From assembly GCA_017436025.1 (NCBI GenBank), contig JAFSDX010000081.1, forward strand, positions 1 to 43,583: a stretch of 43,583 bases of DNA. The letters are read 5' to 3'. This stretch comes from Thermoguttaceae bacterium. GTDB taxonomy: Bacteria > Planctomycetota > Planctomycetia > Pirellulales > Thermoguttaceae. A program made the position numbers and the translations under genes. Each line of letters begins with the position of its first letter. Positions within the stretch are counted from its first letter, which is position 1. The notes below the pieces were generated by a model. The model was not told where the DNA came from. It ran no database searches and saw only the letters and a program-made list of their open reading frames with translations. Below, piece after piece: positions 1-7,753 of this stretch.

Positions 1-508
1 ATTCGACGTTGACGAAACGGAACCGCGCCGCGTATTCGTCGAGCCGCTCCGCCTTCGCGCGGTACGCTCCGACGTTCCCTTTCGAACCGTCGTTTTTTTG
101 GATTCCGAACGCGTCGAACGGCTTGCCGCCGAACGAAAACGATTGAACGTAAAACGTCGCGAAACCGCGCTTTGCGAGTTCCGACGATTTTATCCAATCG
201 CGCTTCATTTCGTCGTAAATTTCCCGCGATTGCGGGAACGCGTCGCCCCAACGCTTCATTTTTTCAAGCGCGTCGTTGTCGGCGAGCGCGCGAAAAAAGT
301 CGGCGAGTCGACCGTCGGCGTCGTTGTAAACTTCGCGTTTTACCGGTTCTAGCGCAAGCGACGTCGCCGCCGACCCGCCGAACGGCTCGACGTAAACGGG
401 CCGCCCGCGCCGCGCTTCCTCCAAAATCGGCGCGATCTTCGAACGCATTCGGTTCTTCGCGCCCGTCCAAGAGAACGGCGCCGACGGCGTCTTCGCTTTC
501 CCTTCCAT
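1..508 (-). CDS. dam: DNA adenine methylase (D12 class), 3' end cut by window edge
   Basis: Transfers a methyl group from S-adenosylmethionine to N6 of adenine in DNA; in phages it usually protects against host restriction or marks the genome. The frame starting at the ATG at 508 reads MEGKAKTPSAPFSWTGAKNR, the FxWxGxK SAM-binding signature of Dam/D12 enzymes, followed about 25 residues later by VEPFGGSAATSL, the FxGG-type motif, and YNDADGRLADFF. About 169 residues are present; the DPPY catalytic motif would lie beyond position 1. AGGGGAAAGACA lies just before the ATG and fits a ribosome binding site. It is the last visible gene of the leftward cluster, 44 bases after the primase. A different-frame ORF overlaps here, but only this frame has family motifs. 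Family assignment is confident; target sequence is unknown. Confidence 0.85.
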   Translation of the reverse strand, partial: MEGKAKTPSAPFSWTGAKNRMRSKIAPILEEARRGRPVYVEPFGGSAATSLALEPVKREVYNDADGRLADFFRALADNDALEKMKRWGDAFPQSREIYDEMKRDWIKSSELAKRGFATFYVQSFSFGGKPFDAFGIQKNDGSKGNVGAYRAKAERLDEYAARFRFVNVE

Positions 509-552
509 TGTCTTTCCCCTCTTTACTCAAAACACTAAACGTCGCTTCGCCG

Positions 553-2598
553 CTAATTTTGCGGAAGCGAGTAAAAATAGTCGCGCCCCCGATTCCATGC
601 TTCGACGTTCAGCTCTTGCAACGCGCGACGAATCTCGGAAACGGTGAAAAGCCCTTCGTTGGCGGCGGCGCCGAAAATCCCGACCGCCTCGTCGCTCGCC
701 TTGAACTGCCCGCGTCGAACCGCGCGTCCGCGTCCGGCGACGTCTTCGCCGTATTCGCGGAAATAACGCAAAACCCAATCGAGCGCGGCGCCGCGACGCT
801 CTTCCCGCTCGTTGCGCTTCGGCGACGCGTTCGTTTCGCCGTCGTTCGCGCCGTCGTCGAACTCGACGCAAAGCCGCCCCCAATCGTCGAGCGTCCAACG
901 GAGCGCGGCGACGCTCCGATAGTCGAAACAATTCGATTTCGCGCAACGCATCTCCGAATAGCCGGGACGCGTTTTGAGCGCCCGAAGATTGTACGCGACG
1001 CGAGCCGCCGCCAACGTGTCGATCGAACCGTAAAAACGATCTTTCAGCGACGATTTGTCGGCGCTCGACGATTTGCGCAGGCGCCTTACCAGTATCGCCG
1101 CGAGGTTGCGTTCCTCGACGAAAATTTGGAGCGGGCGCAACACGGCGCGAACGTCCGCTTGCTTGTTCGCGTCGACGCCGTCCCCCCAAGCGATCGAAAC
1201 CGGGTCGACGACGATCGCTCGGCACGGCGCCCCGGTTTTGCGTTCGGTCGCGTCGATAGCGGCGCTCAACGCGTCGAGACGTCGGAGCGACGGCGGAACC
1301 AATTTGCCGCTCTCGACAAACTCTTCGAAGACGACGATTTTCGACAAATCGGCCTCGAACTGCGACGCCTTCTTTTTAACGACGCGGCTAACGTCGTCTT
1401 CGCCCCGGAAAAGCAAGACGGAAGCCGGTTCGCGCTCGACGGTCGGCTCGTTCGGGAACGGTCGCCCCGTCGACAGCGTCGCCGCGAACCAAGCGAGGAA
1501 CGTCGACTTGCCGACGCCGGGCTCGCCGCCGATTAACGAAATTCCCGCCGACGGAATATAGCCGGGCCAAACCCACTCGAAATCGCGGTCTTCGTATTCG
1601 TCGAGCGCTCGAACCGTCGCGGCGATTCTCGGCTCCGGCGCCGCTTCCGGAGGTCGAACGACTCGTTCGAACGCGTCGAAAATTTCGGCGGCGGAAAGTC
1701 CTTCGGCGCGGCGGTCGGCGAGCCAATCGGCGACGTCGAAACCTTTGCCTCGAAACGTCGGCGGCGGCGCGAACTCGACGACGGAAACGTCGCGCCCTTC
1801 GCGCCGAAGAATTTCGAACGTTTTCGCCGCCGCCTTTCGCCCCGGCTCGTCCGCGTCCGCCAAGACGACGACGGGAAGCGCTCCCGGCAAATAACGCGCC
1901 GCGAACGCCCAATTTGGCGCGGAGTTCGAACCGCCCGCAAGCGTCGTCGCGACGCGCGGCGCCCCGACGGAACGGAAAAGGTCGTTGAGCGAATCGGCGC
2001 ACTTCTCCCCCTCGACGACGTAAATCTCCGCGACGCCGAAGCTCCGGATTTCCGGCAAGCGATACGGAACGGGAACGATTTTTTTGCCGCTTTCCGGATC
2101 GACGGCGAGCGACGCGACCCAGCCGCCGTTTTCAAATCGCTCTTGGCGGAACGTCTTGCGACCGTCGGCGAAATCGAGTCGCCGAACGCGCCAACGTTCG
2201 ACGTTTTCCGCGTCGAAATAGGAGTAAACCGTTTCGGCTTCCGGCGAGGCGGCGCGGTTCGGAGTCGGCGGCGCGGAAATTTCGTTCGAGCGGAACCCGA
2301 CGCGTTCGGCGATCGCGTCGAGCGCGACCGCGAAATCGCAATCGTCGAGCGCCCAACGAACGGTCGCGATAAAATCGCCGTTGTTGCGACCGCAATGAGA
2401 GCAGAAGACGGCGCCCGCGTCGACGTCGACGAGCCGACAGCGCGTCGAGCCGCCGCATTTTGGGCAAGGGTGTTCGCGGCGCGGCGAATCGAGAATTTCG
2501 TCGGGGATTCCGGCGACGTCGCGAAGAACGTCGCGAACGAGTCCGCGACGCGCGACGAAATCTTTGAGTTCCGCGACGTCGATTTTTTTAAGAAGCAT
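553..2598 (-). CDS. Phage primase-helicase (zinc finger, toprim, RecA-like ATPase)
   Basis: Predicted bifunctional replication protein of 681 residues that primes and unwinds DNA at the phage fork. Residues about 40-75 hold a zinc-binding set, CPKCGG and CSHCG, as in DnaG/T7-gp4-type primases. Residues about 190-290 look like toprim: IYVVEGEKCADSL (acidic glutamate) and VVVLADADEPGRKAA (DxD-type). Residues about 345-560 form a RecA/RepA-like ATPase with Walker A GGEPGVGKST and a Walker B-like AIVVDPVS. The C-terminal 100 residues carry a possible winged-helix region (TVSEIRRALQEL). The length fits fused phage primase-helicases. It ends in TAG 44 bases before dam. The fork module is split in this element: a DnaC-like loader and a DUF4373 initiator lie on the other arm at 38-40 kb. 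Confidence 0.88.
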   Translation of the reverse strand: MLLKKIDVAELKDFVARRGLVRDVLRDVAGIPDEILDSPRREHPCPKCGGSTRCRLVDVDAGAVFCSHCGRNNGDFIATVRWALDDCDFAVALDAIAERVGFRSNEISAPPTPNRAASPEAETVYSYFDAENVERWRVRRLDFADGRKTFRQERFENGGWVASLAVDPESGKKIVPVPYRLPEIRSFGVAEIYVVEGEKCADSLNDLFRSVGAPRVATTLAGGSNSAPNWAFAARYLPGALPVVVLADADEPGRKAAAKTFEILRREGRDVSVVEFAPPPTFRGKGFDVADWLADRRAEGLSAAEIFDAFERVVRPPEAAPEPRIAATVRALDEYEDRDFEWVWPGYIPSAGISLIGGEPGVGKSTFLAWFAATLSTGRPFPNEPTVEREPASVLLFRGEDDVSRVVKKKASQFEADLSKIVVFEEFVESGKLVPPSLRRLDALSAAIDATERKTGAPCRAIVVDPVSIAWGDGVDANKQADVRAVLRPLQIFVEERNLAAILVRRLRKSSSADKSSLKDRFYGSIDTLAAARVAYNLRALKTRPGYSEMRCAKSNCFDYRSVAALRWTLDDWGRLCVEFDDGANDGETNASPKRNEREERRGAALDWVLRYFREYGEDVAGRGRAVRRGQFKASDEAVGIFGAAANEGLFTVSEIRRALQELNVEAWNRGRDYFYSLPQN

Positions 2599-2630
2599 AA
2601 AAGGTTCCGTTCAACCTAAAACAGCGAGCG

Positions 2631-3128
2631 TTAATCGTTCGCGTCGCGCCCGAACAAGCTCGCGAGTTCGTCGTCGTTCAAGACGGGCCGTCGTCCCGCG
2701 CTTTTTTTCGACTCTTTAAGGGCTCGAATCTTGTCGTATCGAACGCGTTCGACGCCCGTTAAGTCGACGCCGAACGGCGAAACGCCGTCGTAAAAGAACG
2801 CTTCTTCGAGCGACAATTCCGACGGCTCGCCGACGCCGCGCGCTTCCAAAAAGCAACGAAGGCAAGGCGGCGCGACGACTCTTCCGCACGTCGGGCAACG
2901 CGACGGAAGCGCGTTTTCGTCGACGACGTATTCGAACCCGCGCTCGTCGTTTTCCGCTTCGTCGCGTTCGAGTTCGTCGAGGTCGAGCGCTTCGACGTTC
3001 CGGGCGACTTTTAAAACGCTAACGGGCGAAACGCCGAGTCGGGCGGCTATTTTTCGCGCCGAAATCCTTTCGCGGCGCAACTCGCGAACGACGCGAAGCG
3101 TTCGCGATGGCAACCGAGAGCGCGTCAT
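2631..3128 (-). CDS. Small HTH and zinc-ribbon protein
   Basis: A 165-residue protein. Residues about 15-45 form a helix-turn-helix of the resolvase/HTH_7 kind (ISARKIAARLGVSPVSVLKV), so DNA binding is likely. Residues about 75-95 carry a four-cysteine knuckle, CPTCGRVVAPPCLRC. The C-terminus is charged and ends in a helix. Its ATG overlaps the TGA of the NtrC-like gene (ATGA, positions 3125-3128), so the two are translationally coupled and probably act in one regulatory step. I do not recognise a named family; a phage transcription regulator or replication accessory are the plausible roles. Confidence 0.7.
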   Translation of the reverse strand: MTRSRLPSRTLRVVRELRRERISARKIAARLGVSPVSVLKVARNVEALDLDELERDEAENDERGFEYVVDENALPSRCPTCGRVVAPPCLRCFLEARGVGEPSELSLEEAFFYDGVSPFGVDLTGVERVRYDKIRALKESKKSAGRRPVLNDDELASLFGRDAND

Positions 3129-4435
3129 TTTAAATTAAACTCCCGCAACCAGTTAAAAATCGTTTTATCGGAAACGTCCAACATTCGCGCCGTTTGCGAG
3201 CGGTTTCCGCCGCAAGCGTTCAAGGTTTCGACGAGCGCGTCTTTGCGGATTTGCGCGAACCGACGTCCGGCGAGTCCGGACGCGCCGCCGCGATTCAAGC
3301 GCGTTCGTTTAATCGCGGATTCAAGGTCGGCGGCGTCGAGCGTCCCTTCGACGTTAAGCGCGACCGCCGCGTCGACGATCTCCGTCAATTCGGCGACCGA
3401 TTTCGCCGCGCGAATCGCCGCCGCTTTCGCCGTTTCGTCTAAAACGACGTCGCGTCCGACGACGGCTCGCGCTCGAGCGGCCGCCGCGTCGGCGATTTCG
3501 CGCAAATCTTTCGGCGTCAGCTCGCGAAGCGACGGCGAGTAAATAGTCAATCCCGCCGCGTTAAAAAACTCGTGCCACTCCGGCGGTTCGGCTCCGGCGG
3601 CTTCCGGCTCGCCGATAAAAACGAAGCGCGCCCGTTCGACGGCGGTTCCTTCCGTCGCGCCGCGACGCTTGAACGAACGTCCGAACGCGACGCTTAAAAC
3701 CGCGCGTTCGAGCGACGCCGGAATCCGGTCGAAGGAATCGAGCGCGAGCGTTCCGCCGCAAGCGTCGACGTAAGCGATTTTCCCCGACGTTTTGCCTCCG
3801 CCGAAAAGTTCGCGTTCGAGCGTCGTCGCCGGAACGTTCGCGCAATCGACGACGAGATAAGGCGCGTTCGCGCGAACGCCGGACGACGCGATTCGCTCGG
3901 CGATCAGCGAGCGTCCCGAACCGCGTTCCCCGAGAATCAAAATCGGTTTCGTCGACGTCGCGACGGAATCGAGATTCCGCTCCAGATCGCGGATTCTCGG
4001 ACGCTCGCCGATCAAGCGTCGGCGAAGTCGCGGCGACTCAAGGTCGAATCGTCGCGGCTTCGACGCTTCGCTTTTTTCGACGGCGCGCAACGCTTCGTCG
4101 AACGCCTCTTCGAACCGCTCGCGCTTGACGACGGCGGCGCAACCGGCGGCGATTTTCGGGTCGAGATCGTCGGGAAATCGGCAAACGAGAACGATTTGAG
4201 CGCTCGGAAACGATTTCGCGATCGCGGAAAGAGCCGAGCCGATCGGAATCGCGACCGTCGTCGCGTCGAAGAACGCGACTCGGTAAGGGCCGTCCCCGAA
4301 CAACGTTTTGTCGCAGCCGCCGTCAGGCCCGACGTTCCACTCTCCGGCGACGGCGACGACGCGCTTCGAAGCGCAAAGCCGCGTCCAACGTTCGCGCGTC
4401 GCGCCGTCGTTCGAGATAATTAACGCGTTTGACAT
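3125..4435 (-). CDS. NtrC-like AAA+ transcription regulator, degenerate, with Fis-type HTH
   Basis: A 436-residue protein built like a bacterial enhancer-binding protein. Residues 1-125 resemble a response-regulator receiver (MSNALIISNDGATRERW) but without a clear phospho-acceptor aspartate. Residues about 145-330 are the AAA+ domain: Walker A GERGSGRSLIAERI and ELFGG. The sigma-54-contacting GAFTGA loop is absent: the sequence runs from ELFGGGKTSG directly to KIAYVDACGGTLALDSF. The Walker B is GGTLALDSF instead of GGTLFLDEI, so the catalytic glutamate is missing. The C-terminus (GGNRSQTARMLDVSDKTIFN) is a Fis/NtrC helix-turn-helix. By analogy with TyrR-like relatives it may bind DNA and regulate without sigma-54. 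Such regulators are uncommon in phages. Starts at ATG 4435; coupled to the next gene. Confidence 0.8.
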   Translation of the reverse strand: MSNALIISNDGATRERWTRLCASKRVVAVAGEWNVGPDGGCDKTLFGDGPYRVAFFDATTVAIPIGSALSAIAKSFPSAQIVLVCRFPDDLDPKIAAGCAAVVKRERFEEAFDEALRAVEKSEASKPRRFDLESPRLRRRLIGERPRIRDLERNLDSVATSTKPILILGERGSGRSLIAERIASSGVRANAPYLVVDCANVPATTLERELFGGGKTSGKIAYVDACGGTLALDSFDRIPASLERAVLSVAFGRSFKRRGATEGTAVERARFVFIGEPEAAGAEPPEWHEFFNAAGLTIYSPSLRELTPKDLREIADAAAARARAVVGRDVVLDETAKAAAIRAAKSVAELTEIVDAAVALNVEGTLDAADLESAIKRTRLNRGGASGLAGRRFAQIRKDALVETLNACGGNRSQTARMLDVSDKTIFNWLREFNLK

Positions 4436-4459
4436 AAGCGTCCTTTCTTTACGTCGATA

Positions 4460-5098
4460 TTATTTTTTAAGCCGTTTCTTGGCGTGAAACGGCAAGTCGA
4501 GAACTTCGAGCGGAGTCGCGCCGCTTTTGACGCTTTCCTCGAAGTGAAGCGCGAACATCAAATTACAAGCCGTCGCCGCGAGGTGGTCTTCGTCGATTTC
4601 GCCGCGCCGGTACGCGTGCAAGTGGCGGAGCGCCGACGCGACGCATCGCGAAATCGGAACGCCCTTCTCCCAATTCCGTTCGCCGTATTTCTCCGCGCCC
4701 TCGGCGAGCCGTCGCGCGATTCGCTCTTCGGCGAGGGGCGAAATAAGGTCGTAACGCGGTTTTCGGTCGTCGCGTTCACGCTTCGCGCCGGTCGGATACG
4801 TTACGACGTCGATCGGCTCGGAACGCGTCGGCAAGGTTTGCGCCAACGCTTCGTCGAAATTCTCGACGGCGCGGAACCGAACGGCTTTCTTGTCGTCGCG
4901 CCAAAACGCGCTGCACTGCTTGTAACGCGGACACGTTTCGACGTCGAATCCGTTCGCGAGGTCGCAATCGGAGCAACCGTCGAGCCCGGTCGAATCGAGC
5001 GTCAAATAAGCGTCGCCGTTCGCCGTCAACGCGATTTCGCCGACGCGCGGCGCCCGCGCTGGAAACGCGAACTTCTCGTCTTTAATTTCTTCGTTCAT
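4460..5098 (-). CDS. DUF5664 (dATP/dGTP diphosphohydrolase-like) protein with N-terminal Cys cluster
   Basis: A 212-residue protein. The C-terminal half matches the DUF5664 pattern: RYDLISPLAEERIARRLAEG, EKYGERNWEKGVPISR, ALRHLHAYRRGEIDEDHLAA and a final helical segment with CNLMFALHF. This all-alpha family is related to MazG-type nucleotide pyrophosphohydrolases, and some phage members (MazZ) remove dATP or dGTP from the pool. The N-terminal half adds a cysteine cluster (CSDCD, CPRYKQC) that probably binds zinc and is not part of the core. Together with ThyX, 900 bases away, it suggests remodelling of the dNTP pool. No PurZ homologue or special DNA polymerase is visible, so a 2-aminoadenine genome is not supported. 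Its ATG overlaps the TGA of the next gene upstream. Confidence 0.75.
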   Translation of the reverse strand: MNEEIKDEKFAFPARAPRVGEIALTANGDAYLTLDSTGLDGCSDCDLANGFDVETCPRYKQCSAFWRDDKKAVRFRAVENFDEALAQTLPTRSEPIDVVTYPTGAKRERDDRKPRYDLISPLAEERIARRLAEGAEKYGERNWEKGVPISRCVASALRHLHAYRRGEIDEDHLAATACNLMFALHFEESVKSGATPLEVLDLPFHAKKRLKK

Positions 5099-5619
5099 TC
5101 TTCGTCGCCCTCCCCTTCCGTTTGGCTTTCGCCGATTCCGAGCAAGACAAACGAAACGTTTTTCCGCCCGTCTTCCGCGCTTTCAACGACGACCTCCGGA
5201 AGCCAACGTTGAAACGCCCGCCAGATTTTAACGTTTCCCTCGATTCCCGCTTGGTCGATTTCAATTTCTTTCGCCGCTTCGCGCTTCGAAATCGTCTTCG
5301 CAACGGTCGCCGAGGCGGTTTCGTCCAGCCCGTCCGTCGAATCGCCGCCAAAGTCCGGTTCGCCGACCGCGACGACGCGGCGAACCGTCGGCGCCGTTTG
5401 CGCCCGCGCGCACAACGCGACGCAAAACCTTCCCGAAACGCCTTCGAGTTCCAGACGTCGCGGGACCGTAACATCGAGAGTTTCGGCGTTTAACAACGCG
5501 TCGAAAGAATCGGCGACGTCTTTAAATCGGGAAAAATCTTCGTTCGGATACAATTTTTGCGCGAGTTCATACGTCGTCAAAGCGGCGACGTCGAACGTTT
5601 CGTTTTTCGTTTCTTCCAT
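5095..5619 (-). CDS. Hypothetical acidic phage protein
   Basis: A 174-residue protein that I do not recognise. It is acidic, with a C-terminal tail rich in Glu (ESQTEGEGDEE) and no membrane segment or cysteine motif. Residues about 40-80 contain VPRRLELEGVSGRFCVAL and RRVVAVGEP, suggesting a beta-rich core. It overlaps the DUF5664 gene by four bases (ATGA), so both are probably made from one message and perhaps in fixed ratio. A single-strand-binding or accessory role is possible given the acidic tail, but this is only a guess. Confidence 0.65.
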   Translation of the reverse strand: MEETKNETFDVAALTTYELAQKLYPNEDFSRFKDVADSFDALLNAETLDVTVPRRLELEGVSGRFCVALCARAQTAPTVRRVVAVGEPDFGGDSTDGLDETASATVAKTISKREAAKEIEIDQAGIEGNVKIWRAFQRWLPEVVVESAEDGRKNVSFVLLGIGESQTEGEGDEE

Positions 5620-5730
5620 CTTTGGTTCCTTTTGCGAGAGCGTCGGAAATCGCGCGCCCCGGAAGACGCGCGAATCGAGAAGCGAAGACGCGAAACGCGT
5701 TCGTCGGCGTTCCGCGTCTTTTATTCGCCG

Positions 5731-5967
5731 TTAAATTTGCGCGACCGCCGCCGGAGCGTGCAGGACTTCTTTCTTGGCGTAAATCGCGACTTCGACGTTC
5801 GCGACGTCGATCGCGACGAGCCCCTTGTCGAGCAGTTGATAAGCGCGGACTTTGCCGTCTTTATAAGCGACGAGGTCGATCGACTTGCCGCCGACGATCA
5901 CCGTTTCGCCGTCGCGAAGGGCCGCGAAGATTCGCGTCGCGAGATTTTTAGCTTGTTCGGCGTTCAT
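5731..5967 (-). CDS. Small hypothetical protein
   Basis: A 78-residue protein, not recognised. It begins MNAEQAKNLATRIFAALRDG and continues with short beta-like stretches (ETVIVGGKSIDLVAY, KVRAYQLLDKGLVAIDV). The start is supported by AAGAAGGAGC about 6 bases before the ATG. It stands between the DUF5664/hypothetical pair and thyX, with a gap of about 110 bases to the upstream side of the pair and 35 bases to thyX. No cysteines or membrane span. Confidence 0.65.
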   Translation of the reverse strand: MNAEQAKNLATRIFAALRDGETVIVGGKSIDLVAYKDGKVRAYQLLDKGLVAIDVANVEVAIYAKKEVLHAPAAVAQI

Positions 5968-6002
5968 ATAAGCTCCTTCTTTGAAATGAAACGACTCGCC
6001 TT

Positions 6003-6920
6003 TTACTCGGCGACGAGTCCGAGCCGACGGAATTTCGCGAGCGCTTCCGTTCGCTCCGATTCCGATTCGAGTTCGGCGAAACGCTCGTCGAACTCGCCGC
6101 GACCGAACGCGACGCCTTTCTTCGCGAGGAGATCGCGAAGCGCGTCCGTTTCGAATCGCGTTAGCGTCGTCGCGTTCAGCCGGTAATCGGCGAACGCTCG
6201 ATACGTTTTCGGGAAAAGTTCGCGCGTAATCGACGCGACCGCTTTCGCGTATTCTCGAATTTCAAACTGCGCCGCGTCGTCAAGCCGCAATTCGAGAAAA
6301 CGAAGCAAGTTGCGCAGGTCGATTTTCCAAACCGCCTCCGTGTAAGTCGAGAGCGGCAAATCCTTTCGCGCTTGCTCTCGAGCGACTCCGAGCCCGAGCC
6401 GCCGTTTGTAAACGTCGCGAACCATACGCTGAAGCGTCGCTTCGTCTCGCGACAATTCGGCGCCGGTTTCCTCGTCGAGAAAGCCGTCGCTTCCTTGGCG
6501 GGTCGACGCGGCTTGACGGCGCCAAGCGTTCGGAGCGGTCGTTCGCGCCGCTTCGATCGCTTCCGAATACCGCGTCGAATACTCGACGACGTTCGCCGTT
6601 CGCGTCCGAATCCACTGCCGCCAAACGTCCATCGGCGCGCGAACGCGGAATTTCAGCTCCGCCTGCTCGAACGGCGAGTCGTGCCGGTTCCGAATCAAGT
6701 AGCGAATAAGGCGCTCGTTTTCGGCGTCCGAGCCCCAATCCGAACCGGTCGAAACGCGAGCGTCGCGGCAAATCGTATCGTCGCTTCCCATTACGTCGAC
6801 GAACTCGACGAATCCGTCGTCCAAGACGTCGATTTTCGGAACTTCAATTAGGCGAACGCGCCGGCAATCTCTTGGAAGTCCGTCGTTTTGCGGCGCCGTC
6901 CGTTGCGCAATTAGCGTCAT
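6003..6920 (-). CDS. thyX: Flavin-dependent thymidylate synthase ThyX, divergent signature
   Basis: Makes dTMP from dUMP using FAD and methylene-tetrahydrofolate, feeding phage DNA synthesis. I choose the ATG at 6920, which has GAAAGGAAACA before it, rather than the TTG 18 bases upstream; this gives 305 residues. Family features: the RHDSPFEQAELKFRVRAPM segment with the conserved histidine and Ser-Pro-Phe, and the ThyX signature, here RTRTANVVEYSTRY. The usual form is RHRxxSxNExSxRY; the histidine is Thr, and the serine and asparagine are replaced. The C-terminal half has LRNLLRFLELRLDDAAQFEI, which fits the family's R-FL-R region. The protein is longer than common ThyX (about 220-260). The fold is certain; full activity is likely but untested. 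Confidence 0.88.
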   Translation of the reverse strand: MTLIAQRTAPQNDGLPRDCRRVRLIEVPKIDVLDDGFVEFVDVMGSDDTICRDARVSTGSDWGSDAENERLIRYLIRNRHDSPFEQAELKFRVRAPMDVWRQWIRTRTANVVEYSTRYSEAIEAARTTAPNAWRRQAASTRQGSDGFLDEETGAELSRDEATLQRMVRDVYKRRLGLGVAREQARKDLPLSTYTEAVWKIDLRNLLRFLELRLDDAAQFEIREYAKAVASITRELFPKTYRAFADYRLNATTLTRFETDALRDLLAKKGVAFGRGEFDERFAELESESERTEALAKFRRLGLVAE

Positions 6921-6934
6921 TCTTGTTTCCTTTC

Positions 6935-7753
6935 TCAACTTTCGACGACTTCAAACGAACCGCCGACGTAAAACGTCGCGCCCGCTTGCGTCGGTTTCTC
7001 GACGCAAGGAACGAGTCCGTCGGACGTCAGCGTCCAGTCGCCGGGCTCGATAAACGAGCCCTTCGCGCCGCCGCGATAGTAGTAAGTCCTCGTCGGTTCG
7101 TCGTTTCCGACCCAAACGGCGACGTAGCGAGTCGGCGACGCGTAAGCGTTCAAAAGGACGCCGCCTTTCTCGACCGGTTCGTCGAGTCGGACGCGGTAGT
7201 AGTTCCAACCGGGTTCCGCGCTCGCGTCGACGAGCGTCGGCGACGCCGCGCCGTTCCAGTTCGACGTCGTTTCATACGCGGGCGCCTCGTCGTCGGAAAC
7301 GCGCGAGTCGGTCGCGTAAAACTCGACGAACTCGCCGTTTGCGTAACGGTCGAACCGAAAGACAAACCGGTCGTCGGCGAGAAGAAGGTCGGTTATTTCG
7401 ACGCTCGAGCCCGAAACGCGCGTCTCCCAAACGAGTTCCGACGTTTCGAACGTTATCCGAACGTCGTTGGTCGCGGCGTCGTAATCGCTTATCGGAACGC
7501 CGTTTACCGTCGTCGCCGGGTCGAACGTTACCGTTCCGCCGAGCGCGAAAACGAGGTCGCCCGTCCCGTCGATAACGCCGAGGCTCGTCGTTTCAAAATC
7601 GTAAACGCAAAGAAACTCGTCGACTTGCGCCGAGCCGTTCAATGTTACGACGGAGGCGCAGGCGTTTTGTCGGCAAGGAATCCCGTTCGTCAGGCGGTCT
7701 TGCGCCAATGTAACGCGCCCGTTAAGTTTAAACCTTTTGCAGTTCAACGCCAT
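6935..7753 (-). CDS. Beta-rich hypothetical protein coupled to the protease
   Basis: A 272-residue protein starting MALNCKRFKLNGRV. It has an even spread of short hydrophobic beta-like stretches, many Asp/Thr/Gly turns, no membrane segment and no recognised motif. The look is that of a phage virion or surface-type protein. Its ATG overlaps the TAA of the trypsin-like protease gene (TAATG at 7751-7755), so the two are translationally coupled and may act together, for example as substrate and processing enzyme. A second protein of similar style lies at 12373-13263. A larger ORF in this frame runs upstream through the protease gene but has no support. Function unknown. Confidence 0.7.
   Translation of the reverse strand: MALNCKRFKLNGRVTLAQDRLTNGIPCRQNACASVVTLNGSAQVDEFLCVYDFETTSLGVIDGTGDLVFALGGTVTFDPATTVNGVPISDYDAATNDVRITFETSELVWETRVSGSSVEITDLLLADDRFVFRFDRYANGEFVEFYATDSRVSDDEAPAYETTSNWNGAASPTLVDASAEPGWNYYRVRLDEPVEKGGVLLNAYASPTRYVAVWVGNDEPTRTYYYRGGAKGSFIEPGDWTLTSDGLVPCVEKPTQAGATFYVGGSFEVVES

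Noticed and set aside
264..530. Minus-strand ORF of 88 codons near the left end
   Set aside because: It overlaps the Dam methylase frame, which carries the FxWxGxK and EPFGGS motifs; this ORF has none.
4460..5098. Evidence for a 2-aminoadenine (Z) genome
   Set aside because: Only a DUF5664-like protein is present; no PurZ, DatZ or dedicated DNA polymerase is visible in the window.
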